Source: Scolanthus callimorphus
Taxonomy: Eukaryota > Cnidaria > Anthozoa > Actiniaria > Edwardsiidae
Direction: 5' to 3'
Length of the DNA: 64,000 nucleotides
NCBI GenBank assembly: GCA_033964015.1
Contig: CM066923.1
Location: forward strand, 8,917,978-8,981,977
The translations under genes were made by a program, and so were the position numbers. How positions within the stretch are numbered: position 1 is the stretch's first letter; each line of letters opens with the position of its first letter. Of this stretch, positions 40,801 through 52,800 are shown piece by piece. The notes below the pieces were generated by a model that saw only the letters and a list, made by a program, of their open reading frames with translations, did not search any database and had not been told where the DNA came from.

Positions 40801-43800
40801 ATATATGTAGTAGTCGTTTCTCTCAATTGGGAAAATGTCAAACATTTTATGAAAAAGATTCTAATAAGACGAAAAACAATGTGTTAGGGCAGTTGCTTTC
40901 AATATTGGCGTTGTTAAAAATTGTTTGTCGTCGGGCCTGAAAGTGTTTGTTTTTGAAAATAAATTTCCTGCACGGCCCGTGGGGCCAACAAAAAATCCTA
41001 CATGGTAAATTTGCGGTTAATATCCTCTATAATTTGTCAGCGAAAAATAAAACAATTATCGCTTCATAGGATAGGAAATGTTTTCATAGAACGCTCATAC
41101 GAGTAAATAATCTTTGTACAACATTGTTTACTTTGTTTTGTCTCCTCCCCCTTTTTCACTACTTGACTCCCCTCCTCTCCTAAAATATTTAGTAACAGGG
41201 CGGATCAAGGATTTAAAAAAAAGGGGGGGGGGTGGATAGGAGGAGGCGGATCAGCTTTTTAGGGGGAGAGGCTTGGAGTAAGGACAGAAAACACTCTTAC
41301 CAAAATGCCCTGACAACGTTTTGCTGTATCCCGCCCCCTAAACTATCTAATACATGAGCTTGAGGCTTTATTTATTATATTATTTAAAACAAAAAGATGA
41401 CTTTCACATTTTTTTTTACAAAAAGAGGAGTGGATATCCACCCAATCCACCCCCCCCCCCCCCCCCTCCCCTCCCCCTGTATCCGCCCCTGAGTAAACAA
41501 TCGATTTTATCTTTCTACTTCATCCAGCGACTGAGCAGTTGTCAAACATCCTAGGATGTCTAAATGGATCCAAATTTACTGAAATGTGAGAATACTAAAA
41601 AAGGACACACAAAAGTAAACAGAATGTCAGCTATATTTTGTGGTGGTGGAATCAAATTGAAAATGAACTGAGTAACATAAAACCTTGTGAAAAGAGTTTA
41701 GTGGAAATGAAAGCAATTTATGCAGTAGCGGCAAACGTTCAAACATAAGGGACACAGATGTAGCTTTACTAGGATTCGCCCCAAAACCGTTAGAAAACTA
41801 CAAATATAAAATATGCAAAGGCATCATTCGTTATCTAAAATAACGAACCGAATATATAGAGTAAATTCTTTGTCATTGAAAAATAAATTATAGGCAAGAT
41901 CCTAACATTATAAAAGTGAAAATGAAACAATGAATACATAATAATCGAGTTACAGTTTGTAAAAAGCGACTGCATCAATCAGTCAGAATAAAAGAAATGG
42001 TGCTGGCCGTTACTTACAAGCAATAGCAAATTGCATTCAGTTTGCGATAGAACCCATTCAAAAGCTTTCGCCTATTTACTAACTCAGCAATAAATGGTAA
42101 AGTCTTTACCTGTCGGGGTGACTAACCGCCGAAGTCGATTCACAGTTTTACGATAGCAACCAGTCTGCAAAGACTCGAAGTATCTTCCTCTTTTGGGAAA
42201 AATACGGAAATAAGCCGCCTATAAAGGGCTCTCTCGTGGTACAAACTAATTTCTTAATGTTATGAAATACGAAATATAGCTGAACTAAAAATATTTTTAA
42301 AAACCGGATGCGTTATTGACCTCATAGTAGGGATTTCCTAGTCTCCTAGAGCGAACTCACCGCTACCTTTCAAATGATTGCTCGTCAAAAAACAATTTCC
42401 TGGTTTTAACAATAACTAGGGTGGTAGAATGACTTAAAATTAATGAATAACAAACATTTCTAGTTAAAACAACTTCCCCATTGTACAATGGGAAGAAATT
42501 GCTGAATTGGGGAAATGAATTGGCAGAACAAAAACAAGCTAAGTCTCCGATAATACGAAGATAAAACACCCAAGGCCAGAATCGACGACTCGATATTAAA
42601 CAAACAAACGGGGTTTTCATTCCTTTGCAAGCGACTTTGTAAATACATAAGAACAGAAAGGACAAATAATGGATTTGTATTCATTCTCTTACCTTGGCAA
42701 AAAGGAGAATTACGCTTGTGCATTAAATAATTAGCAAACAATTAACATGGAAACAAAATAGTACGTTTGCTTTGCATTATAGCCACTCCAACTTCGTGTT
42801 TGAAAACGTTCGAAAGGGGAACTCGTGTTCCACAGTTAGAAAACCACCTCTGTCGGAGAATACTAGATAAGTGAGAACCCTCATTAAATAATAATCGAAC
42901 TGTTAGCATCAAAGCTTTAAGAGCAAGTATAACCCTCGAAAAGCGTTTAGTTTTAAAAATTCATGTCGGCAATGAAAAACCTTGCTTGAAAAACAATTCA
43001 CGTTTTGCCAAAGCCTGGTTTATCCGGTAAAATCGAGAAGTAAGCTTTGAAAGCGTCTTTTTTTTTGTTATGACTTTAATGTTTGACAGACATATGTATT
43101 TAGGAGCTTGGGGTTTCCATGACAAGACAAGAGCTATTTTATTCCCGATGCCACCCGGACAGTTTGAACAACTATTATAAAGCATTGATGGCATATGGGG
43201 TGACAGTTTTCGATAAACACAAACATTATATCGTTCGTTTGGCGGGAATTTGTAGGCTAAGTGAAAATAACTTCAGAAAGTGACATTTTCAATTATTTTA
43301 TTATAGCGTAAGACAAAATGGGAAATTTTGAAACCAAATAACTTCAGAAAATGTCATGTTCAATTATTTGATTTTAGCTTAACATAAAATGGGAAATTTT
43401 GAAAAATCATTGAAATCATTTGAAAAATCAACAATTTCTCATTTCTCATTTTATCATCTCCAATCGAAAATGTAAATTAAAAGTAAAATGACAAAAAATA
43501 GAATAAGAGCTTGAAATGAGGGAGGGTGTTTTCGTTCCAGAATTCAAACCTATAGAATAAAAACAAGGCAAACCAAAATAGCTTTTGTAACAAAACGTGG
43601 AAATTTTCACGATTAAAAACAACGGAAACTGCTTTAAGTTACCGTTAAGGCTTTCGCGGATCCTTTTGGCAAAATAAATTGATGATAATTAGTTATTAAT
43701 AAAAATATTTATAGCTATGAGTTCTGTATCATGGAGAATTCGTAAAAAGGCATGTGATCTTGGGTTATATAACTTCTGGTTCCGTGCATGAACGAAAACA

Positions 43801-46800
43801 TCGTGGGAGAAATACGTATTGGTCGAGTGTTTTTGTAGCCAAGTAGCTACTGCTTCAAGTCTGCATTGGGGTACATGTGTAGCTAAATCCGTCGCGTTAT
43901 GTAGCGGAAGCTTCAAACAAGTTCGCAACTTGTCCCCAACTTGATGCGATTTGAAGAATGAAGAGAGCACAGAAATCGCACAGGATTTGTATCCCATGCC
44001 ACCGTTCCATAATGCATTGCGCGCCGTGTTATTTATGTTTTGAATTTGTAAACGAAAAATATAAAACGGAAACAAAATAACTGTTCAAAAACTTAACTTA
44101 ATCTATCAACTGGCCTCACAATGTATTTTTTTAGTTTAGATTTTAAGGATGTAAAGCTCAAACTATCGAGAATTTGTAAGTCGAAATAAACTTCTTGCCT
44201 TGTCTTGTCTTGTCATTCTGTCGCGTCTCAGTTTCTCTGTTTTCTAAGCCTCCACAGGTTTTGATTGACAGCACAGAATCGCCAAACCAAAACACGGATT
44301 CATGACTTTTGATTCATGCGACAAAACGACGTTGACTGTAAAAGCAGAAAATGATACGCTCTCTTCTGAATTAATAAAATAAGGCACCAAAAACAGGAGT
44401 CTTGAATGTAAAATAAACGTAAAACCATCGCTAAGTCTGGCGTCTACCGCATCACTTAAACGTAACAGGTGGTCGAATGAAATTATTGTTACTCTTAGTT
44501 CTCGCTCACGAAAACATATTTAGACAGCAAGCATTTTTAAAGCTAAAACACACAAAGGATGCTACGATAAGAGTGCCATTTTATTTAGTGCTTGAATTTG
44601 GAGCTGGAATATAACAAAGGAGAGAGTTTGGCAATTCTCTGTGGTTTGACTCAAATCACGTAAACTCGCCAAACTAACACTAACGCGTTTTCGTTTGAAT
44701 CCGTATAGGATCCTTGCACACGCCAACACCAAATAAAAACTGATCGCTTGTTTGGAGCTAAATCTCCCGTCCACACTAACACGCATCGAATCCGCATAAG
44801 TTTGAAAAAGAATACTTTTGAAAACGCGTTGGGCCTAACTGGCTTGTAAGATAACGAGAAGCGACTTTTAAAATGTTTCTGCGCTTCTTTTTCGGGAAAA
44901 CGAACTCAAAGCCTGAATCTGGTTATTGAATAAATTGATTTTCCCTGGTACTTACGGTTTAGCAGCTTTTCTTTAGTTGCAAAAAGCGATGCTACAATAC
45001 ATCTTGACGTAAAATGCCATTTTGCATATTTCATTAAACGCTTTTGGGGAGAATACAAATTCGCATTTTACCAAAATGATATGAAATTGCTCCCACCTTA
45101 AAAGGTTCTTGATTCAACTTGTTTCGGGTGTAAAAATGCTTATCTGCTTACCGTTGCCGGCTAATCTTATCAACATGGTGACCAAACATGACTGTTTCAC
45201 TTCAACACCACACTATTTCCATGATATTAGATCCTCGAAAACACTCTAATCAGCTCAAATTTGCATCCGTCGTACCACTTGTGGGTTATACAGACTCCGT
45301 GGCGCTATTTTTATTCTTAGAACATTAAGTGCCCACGCTATAGCTTAGTCCAAATTAGCGGTGAAAAACTCCCAAAAGCAATATTCAAGGCATGTGGCCG
45401 TTGGAGTATTTGTATAGAAGGTCAAGAGGGCCGCGAGTTCAAAACAGGAAAGGCCACGTGCCAAATTAATTGGGGATGGAAAATGCACCGTGCCAAGCTC
45501 CATAGGGCTGGTTCTAACTGGAACGCAAGCGCACATTGGCTAATTGCATTTTTAATCCGCACAGGGGGGGTTGAGGACCTATGGAAATTTTCCAGGGGGG
45601 TTGTTTTGGACTCTGGAAATTCCACGGGAGGGGGTGTGTCCAGGGGGGAGGGGTAAAAAAGGTGACTTTCCAGGGACATTTTATCCAAAAATAGTTTTTC
45701 CAGGGGTATTGTACCAGAAAAAATGGAAATTCCAGGGGAGGGGTCCTTTATGAGGTTGGAAATTCCAGGGGAGGGGGTCTGTTTCACGAGTGGAAATTCC
45801 AGGGGAGGGGGTCTTTTTAAAAGAGGTCCTCAACCCCCCCGGTGCGGTTTAAAAATGCAATCAGCCATTCTCAAACCCAGAGCTCCCCGGCTCGTCTCCT
45901 CGCAGGGGAGGCTCTGGTGACAAACATTGACGCATGCGTGAGATTTGATAGAGAGCCCGTTGCGAGAAACACCTTTCTGCGCATGCACCAACGTTCAAAA
46001 TCAGCCAATCAGCGACGGCCTTCAAATGGATGTTCCCAGAGCCTCCCCTGCGAGCAGACGAGCCGGGGAGCTCTGGGTACGAGAATGGCAAGCGCAAGGC
46101 AAGTGTGAATCATAGCGACGCAAGCGCAAGCCTAAAATCAACATGATTCTTAAAGGGGGCTGTCACGGCATAGCAAAATTTAGCCTTACTTTGAAGAGGC
46201 TAAAAAACAGTTTCGTTCATTGAGAATAGCCAAAATAACTATCTAGGTTTGTAGATGAACCTTTTATCTGTCAAATGAAAAGAAAAATTTGGCGTATCTG
46301 CTTCTGTTATTGAGCGGATGGAATCGGAATAAAACCTGTTGTTTTTCAATCGTTACGGCCCGTACATTACGAAGCAGTTGTCAAAATTTGAAAATATGCC
46401 ACGAAAATGCTACTAAACGAATACAAACTTCAATAATTTTTCTAAAAGTCACACGAAGTATATAAATAGATTTAGGGGTTGTCTGAGAAGCAACGGGTCA
46501 TATTTTTCATTGTTATATAGCGAGTGCTCACTCCAACCGAGCGAGCGCTCTTTTGGCTAAATCAAGGTCACGTGGAGAAGTACAAATCAAGTATTCCCCG
46601 ATCAGTCAATATTTCGAAAAATTATTGACTGGTCGGGGAATATTGCATTCGCGCGTCGCGTTTGAGAGCGGGAAAAAAGAGAAAGTTTATTGTAAACACG
46701 CGAGTCTTTTTAAAAACCTTTGCTAATTTTGATAAGTTTTTGCTAATGCAAGAAAATTGTGTTGTTTATGAGTGTTTTCCCTTTACATGATGCAGTCGCG

Positions 46801-49800
46801 CGCAAACTTTGTAACTTCTCTTTTCATTCTTGAAATACATTTGTTTTGACTTTATAATTGCAGTATATTTTCTGCTATATAACAAAACACTTAATGACTA
46901 CTCCCTCGGGAAACACCAGTTTTGTTTCCCTCGAATCTCGATGTTTCCCTCGACTTCGTCTCGGGAAACATCGAGATTCTCGGAAACAAAACTGATGTTT
47001 CCCTCGGGAGCAGTCATTAAGTGCATAATATTTTGCTTTACCGAGCGTGACAGCCTCCCTTTAAGCTTTTATTCACTTGATTAACACTAGACGCAAGCAC
47101 AAGTGCAAGGGAACCTAATGTCTCGATTTTCTTGCGCTAGCGTTCTAGTTTGAACCACAGAAGCCGAATTTAATGAGAGCCCAAGGAAAACATGGCGGCT
47201 TTGCCACGTCTGTAAGCGCCAAAGACGCAGGTGGTAAGGGGGGCGGCCGAGATCTCATTCAGGGGTCGAGTAGAGTCGACCCCAGGCCTACGCAGTGACT
47301 CTGGTTTAACTTCGTCGACACATAAAAAGGAAATCTATGAGTTAGATATCCTTGCGCTTGCTCAAGATTGCGTTGTAGTGACCACCAGCCTTAGCTTAAT
47401 ATCTAATATCTAACAGGGACAATCACTATGTGAGCCCGACAAGCCAAAATGGCCCCTATAAAGAATTTCATACTTTCGAGAAAATTGCAAAAGAAGTTTA
47501 GAATTCCCGCACAAACATTTATAAAATTACAAAATTAGACTGCCAAATCTCTACTTTGCCGTGCGATGACCAACTAGACACATACAGTAACTACCTAACA
47601 CTATTCAAGACAGAAAGTTGAACATTGAGACAACGGGAGTAACACGTAATAAAGGACGTGAGCAGCAGCCTAGACCCTGGCGCTCTGAGTGGGTTTCCTG
47701 TGCTTGGAGATGAGCCGTGAGGATGCGCGAGCACTGGGCCGAGCTCTCTCCTATGACGGCGCGTCACACATGTCTTACCAACCACAGGAAGCCCACCCAG
47801 GAAGCCAGGAATTAGGCTGGAAACCTCTGCTTGCAGGGTAAGGCTAGAGCAGATTTCGTATGAGTGTGAAAAGTACCGCGAAAGAGTTGTACCGCGCCGC
47901 GACCGTACCGCGACTACGCGGTTTCGTTCGGTATCTACAGCAGGCCAGGTTCCGTACCGCCACCGCGACAGTACCGCGCCGTGTCACGGTACTTTTCACA
48001 GTCATACGAAATCTGCTCTATTTAGAAGGAAAGACACAATTCCGTTGAACTGTTGATGTGCCGTGCTTGTAGAAACATTACTTGTAGAAGGTGAAAATAT
48101 GCCGTGACAGAGTCACTTCCACCCATTAGCGGTTTAATAACTCATGTCTTTACTTTTCCATTTGCTTTCTGTCATTTCCGTGAGAACTAATTTCACGTGT
48201 GGTTATATGTAAAGTTTCATATATTCTTGGTGTGCATGTGACGTCACAGGCGGCCATGTTCGATGTACAGAACAAAAGAAAGTTCATTTGTTCCCTTTGT
48301 TCTTTCATCCAACATGGCCGCCGCGCTTTTGTTCTTTAATTCCCAAAGGAATGGTTGCACACCAAGAATTCGAGAAATTCTAGTCCGGCAAAATGTCGCG
48401 AAAACCAGGCTTAGAAACTGTTTTAGAAACACACACATGCTACTGTAAATTTTCTGTTAAACTGACTGGGAGGTGTTGAAATGGAATGGAAATTATTTCA
48501 TATTCACAAAATCGCTTCACCAATTCTTTAAACGTAGGTTGAAGATGCAAAATTGTATGGCAAAATTGTTTGGCTCTGTTTTAGCAGAAACACGGCAAAC
48601 TTATGTTTATGTTCAATCTAGAACAAATTTAAAGCCCCTTATTATACTATAAAGCTTGTTTTTACACCAAACTTCAGGTCCCAATTTGGAAAATCATGGG
48701 ATGCATTTTCGATCACGATGTTTTGAAACTTTACGAGACTCGACTGCGCATTGACTGCGCATCGCTGAAAACTTGAATGAGCAAGTCAAACTGGTTAAGA
48801 CGGTTCCCAGCCTAATATACCAATGTGCCGATCGTAGACTGAATAGCGCCCTTTGTTCTGTGAACCAATCCGATCTCTAGTTGGCACATTAATAACAAAT
48901 GATGGCGTCGGCATCAACCGCATTTAATTAATAACTTCAACCATTGAGTTATCGCGTTTGGGCTTTTCAAATCGTGCTCTTTATCTTTGCTTTCTTGCTA
49001 CGAGCACTTCTTAAAACACAGGGAGACGGAAATTGATATCAAACCCTAAAAATGATCATCTACCGTTGTATTATAACCGAAGACGTGGCGTTCGCTGATG
49101 TTTATCCTTTTATTGAAGATGATATTTTCTACAAAGTCCAAGGAAAGATTGTTACCGAAGACACCTCTGAGGAAGAGAGAGCGATAGGTGTCAACCCAAC
49201 AGACCTCCGCTCAGTCTGCGACGTCGTTGCATCAAGCAAGCTTATAGAGTACATGTATGCTGACAATAAGAAGAAACTCCGGGAAGATATGGCGGTTTAC
49301 CTAAACACCCTCCTCAAAAGGAACGCCAGTACTTGGAGCAGTGCAGAAAAAGAGCACTTTATGTTTTCCGCTCAAACGTTCATGTCCCAGGTAGTACAGG
49401 ACGAAAGCAAGTACACGATTTATGGTGGCGAAGGTGCGAAATATGGCGATTTTTCTGGTACTGTGATGGGGTTTCTACACTATCCTGAGAGGCTGCTGGA
49501 TGGCAGCCCTCAAGATAACAGGTCACCAGTGATCATATTCTTCAAAGATGGACTCAAAACAGAAACGGTTTCTTGAAGAAAGAGGGAAAATCCTTGCAGA
49601 AGTGTTCACTTCATTATCAAAACGAGCTTAATAATGATAGAAATTCAGACCTCTGCTAGCAGGGAAGACTAAAACTGACAAATGACGTGAAAAATTCCTC
49701 CATGAAACACTAACAGCACGGCACATTAAAGACAAAACTATCTTACTGCAAGCACCAAAGAAATAGCCGAAAGGAAAAGGAAGAGGACAGGTATAAGGAT

Positions 49801-52800
49801 AGGGTTATCTTATATATTAAAATCCTGTCAGGGAAACTTTTGTGATTGGCTGGGGTTTTTTTCCCGCCACTTTTGGCGCGCGCGCAAATTAATTTCCCCT
49901 TAAATACAATGAGTCATTCTTCATTGGTGGAGTTTATTTTGTTTCTAAGGCCTAAGACAATGGCGAACCGAAGTTTTAGTACACTCGAACCAAAAAGATC
50001 GACCAGAACGCGTAACGCACAACGCGTGTTTGGGTAGAAGAGCCGTTTGTCCGGAATAACGACTCCGCCACGGCGTGGTAGCAAATTCCGGCTTGCAAGA
50101 CCCGCCCCAAACTGACTAATAATACGTGTGAATGAACGTGCCTGCAAACGATCTTATTCTACAAGTTGCAGTTCATTTAAAACGACGGTTGTCGCGAAGT
50201 CGAATGAGTGTCGTTATGTCCGACTTGGCTAGTCGATACTGCTGCTGGAGTCGAACCTCAATTAAAGTCGACCTCAATAGTGCTGTAAACGCCGAACTAT
50301 CCATGTACCATTTCACAATAACAATAGGTACGACTGAAATGTGACGTTTGATCTGCGCGAAGGATAGGCTTTTTAGAAGCGTGAGTTATGTGAAATAATG
50401 AAGCTCTATATTTAGATACGCGTGCATTTAGTTCCCATAGGAAATGTCATAAAACTAAACGGAAGAGTGAAGAAATGAGTTATCAACCGCTAATAGATGG
50501 AAAGGAACCAGGCTTTGCTGTCACGGCGCGTTCTATAATATTCGATTTGGGAAATTCTAGACCGGCAAAATGTGGCGAAAACCAGCCTTAAAAAGTGTTG
50601 ACAAACACACACATTAGGCTCGGTTCCCAGACTGTGGTTGGCGATTGGCCTCGGACATGCGCAATATCGGAAAGATAGGAACCATATCCTTATCTTACTT
50701 ACCTTACGAAGTCAAACATACAATGTTTTTACTAATACCAAGGTCGGAAATTAACTTTTTTTCGTGCCATTGGCGCCTAAATAAAGATCCTTTTCACCAA
50801 ATAGTGAAGTTTGGTCGCCATACTAGAAATCTAGTATCCATCTTTTTCTCCTGAAATAATGCAGCTGACAGCTAATTTTGAGAAGGACATTTTAAAGACT
50901 TACAGAGTGGAAAGGTAAGTCACAATTTGCCGACTAGGTTGAGAATTTTGCTCGCCAAAACTTAAATCAACGATAAGGTTGCAGTGTATGGTGCGAATGC
51001 CGATCCCTGATAACAAGTGTTGCACCCCCCTCATGTGTTACCTCTTCATGTATACTCTTGTTTCCTGCCAAATCTACAAGCTGTATGGTGCTGATCATCT
51101 CACATGGCATTCCTTCTTCTAGACGAGCCTGAATGGAGAAAGAAACATTTCACTTGCTAATTACCATTCTCAAACCTCGTTAGAGCAGATTTCACATGAC
51201 CATCGTAAAAACAATCGCAATTGAGCAATCACTAGCTAATCAGAATCAAGAGAAATCATGACTTGCTCCTAAATGGCTTTTTTCTCAGCCAATTGCAAGC
51301 CGAACCAATTACTAGAGTGGTTTCATATGACTGTAGTGAAACCATTCGCAAAGTAATTACACCAATTCTGAATAAAACCTATAGGAGTAATTACAAAGTA
51401 ATCACGAATTTCTCATGACAGTCATTTGAAATCCGCTCTAAGTAATTACATAAACTGTATTTACTACCAAATTTGATTGGCTGAAAAAATGAGTAGCCAA
51501 TGAGAACGCAAAGCATTCTTGACAGTCATGTGAAATCCGCTCTAACAAGTCACCAAGCTTAAACAAAAATATCATAAGCATTGAAGAGGTTTGGATGTCT
51601 TAAAGAGTCCGTGTCAGTCACTCTTTTGTTATTGTTTTCATTCAATATTAGAAGATAAGCTACCAGTAGAACTCTCTAAATAAACATCTCAAAACAAAGT
51701 TTCAGATTTGATTTACCAAGTTCAATCAAGAAAATTGCTCTATATTCTCTAAATCAGCCGATGGAAATGGATGCTTTCTCCGACTTGGTATGTTGCTATT
51801 TTTGAGATTTTACAACAGGCAGTTTTGATGGTACAACCTTTTCTGATATAGGTGTATGCCATACAATAATAATGACCTAAAATCAATTAAATTTATTTTG
51901 TTTCCAAGACCAATAAAAAATACAATCACTGTAATTTTCACTGGAAATTCCAGAGGGATAAGAAGGTAAGGGGTATGGTAGGGTTGTATCTCAAACCCCT
52001 GCCATGGGAAGGGTATGGATAATTTCTGGAATCACACAATACCATACCTGTGTGAATTTGATTGTAAAGATGGTATGTGAACTGCTAAAAAAGTTATCTG
52101 ATGATCTGGAACAAACAGACCTGTTGACAAACAATAACAGCAATCACTTTTATCATTCTAACCATCAGACATGTATCCTGTTGAACTTGTTAATAATGCG
52201 AAGCATAAAAACAAGTTACTTGAGGGGGTTCACATGGCCTTTCGAGAGAGAGGGGCATGCCCCATACAATTGCTAGCATTCAGCCCCCCCCCCCCCCCCC
52301 CCCCCATTCTTTCTTGTAAGTCTAACATGGGAGATTCACTAACTCGGTCCCATTCTTGCCCACTCTTATATCAGTGAAAGCAAGAATTAAACTGTTACTA
52401 AAGATTGTAGCTATACTAACACCTACAGACAACCAAACTTGTTGATTATCAAAAGTAACAGCAACAATTTTCCAAGTCAAAAAATGGTCATGATAAATTG
52501 CTGTGGCAATCATTAATATCATTTTTATCATTAACATTAACATCATTATCATTCTTTTGCCATGATGATGATCATCATCACCAGCATCATCATTGTCACC
52601 CAACTCACCTATTTTTCTTCCCTTTTTCAATGAGATTATCCACTTCTACAACCTCAGTCACAATGTGCTTTGTTAACTTGTCAACTGAGGTACCAAATTC
52701 ACGATGCTCACGAACTGGAAAAAAAATGATAAATTTAAATATATATTAAGTCACCATCAAGGGACAGAAAAAATTGGTATATGCTTCATCACTAAATGTC

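Larger units (their letters stand above)
38686..51041 (-). other. Intron 7 (12.4 kb), host of the TCTP gene
   Basis: It holds, from low to high coordinate, the G-tract element at 38875, palindromes N, O and P, a C/G-rich foldback (41196-41492), family I copy 2, family K copy 3, palindrome S, family M copy 2, a CpG-rich foldback near 48215-48440, the TCTP gene and a dispersed repeat. About 41500-45300 shows AT-rich DNA with no gene; 43850-44060 shares a CAGAAATCGCAC-type segment with 61900-62030. Confidence 0.65.
51129..52363 (-). other. Intron 6 with nested family M elements
   Basis: 1.2 kb. The outer element is 51183-51543 (GAGCAGATTTCACATGACC ... GTCATGTGAAATCCGCTC). A second pair of ends lies inside at about 51316 and 51440. 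A word CCATTTCCATCGGCTGATTT near 51755 recurs at 39408, next to MITE O. Confidence 0.65.

Noticed and set aside
43689..44075. Minus-strand 128-codon frame
   Set aside because: Part of it (CAGAAATCGCAC region) is shared with the MITE at 61560-62100, so it is at least partly transposon sequence.
51750..51790. Minus-strand PSRRKHPF as a candidate switch I (SSRSHxxF) exon
   Set aside because: The underlying word CCATTTCCATCGGCTGATTT recurs at 39408 beside a MITE, so it is repeat sequence, and the frame soon hits a stop.
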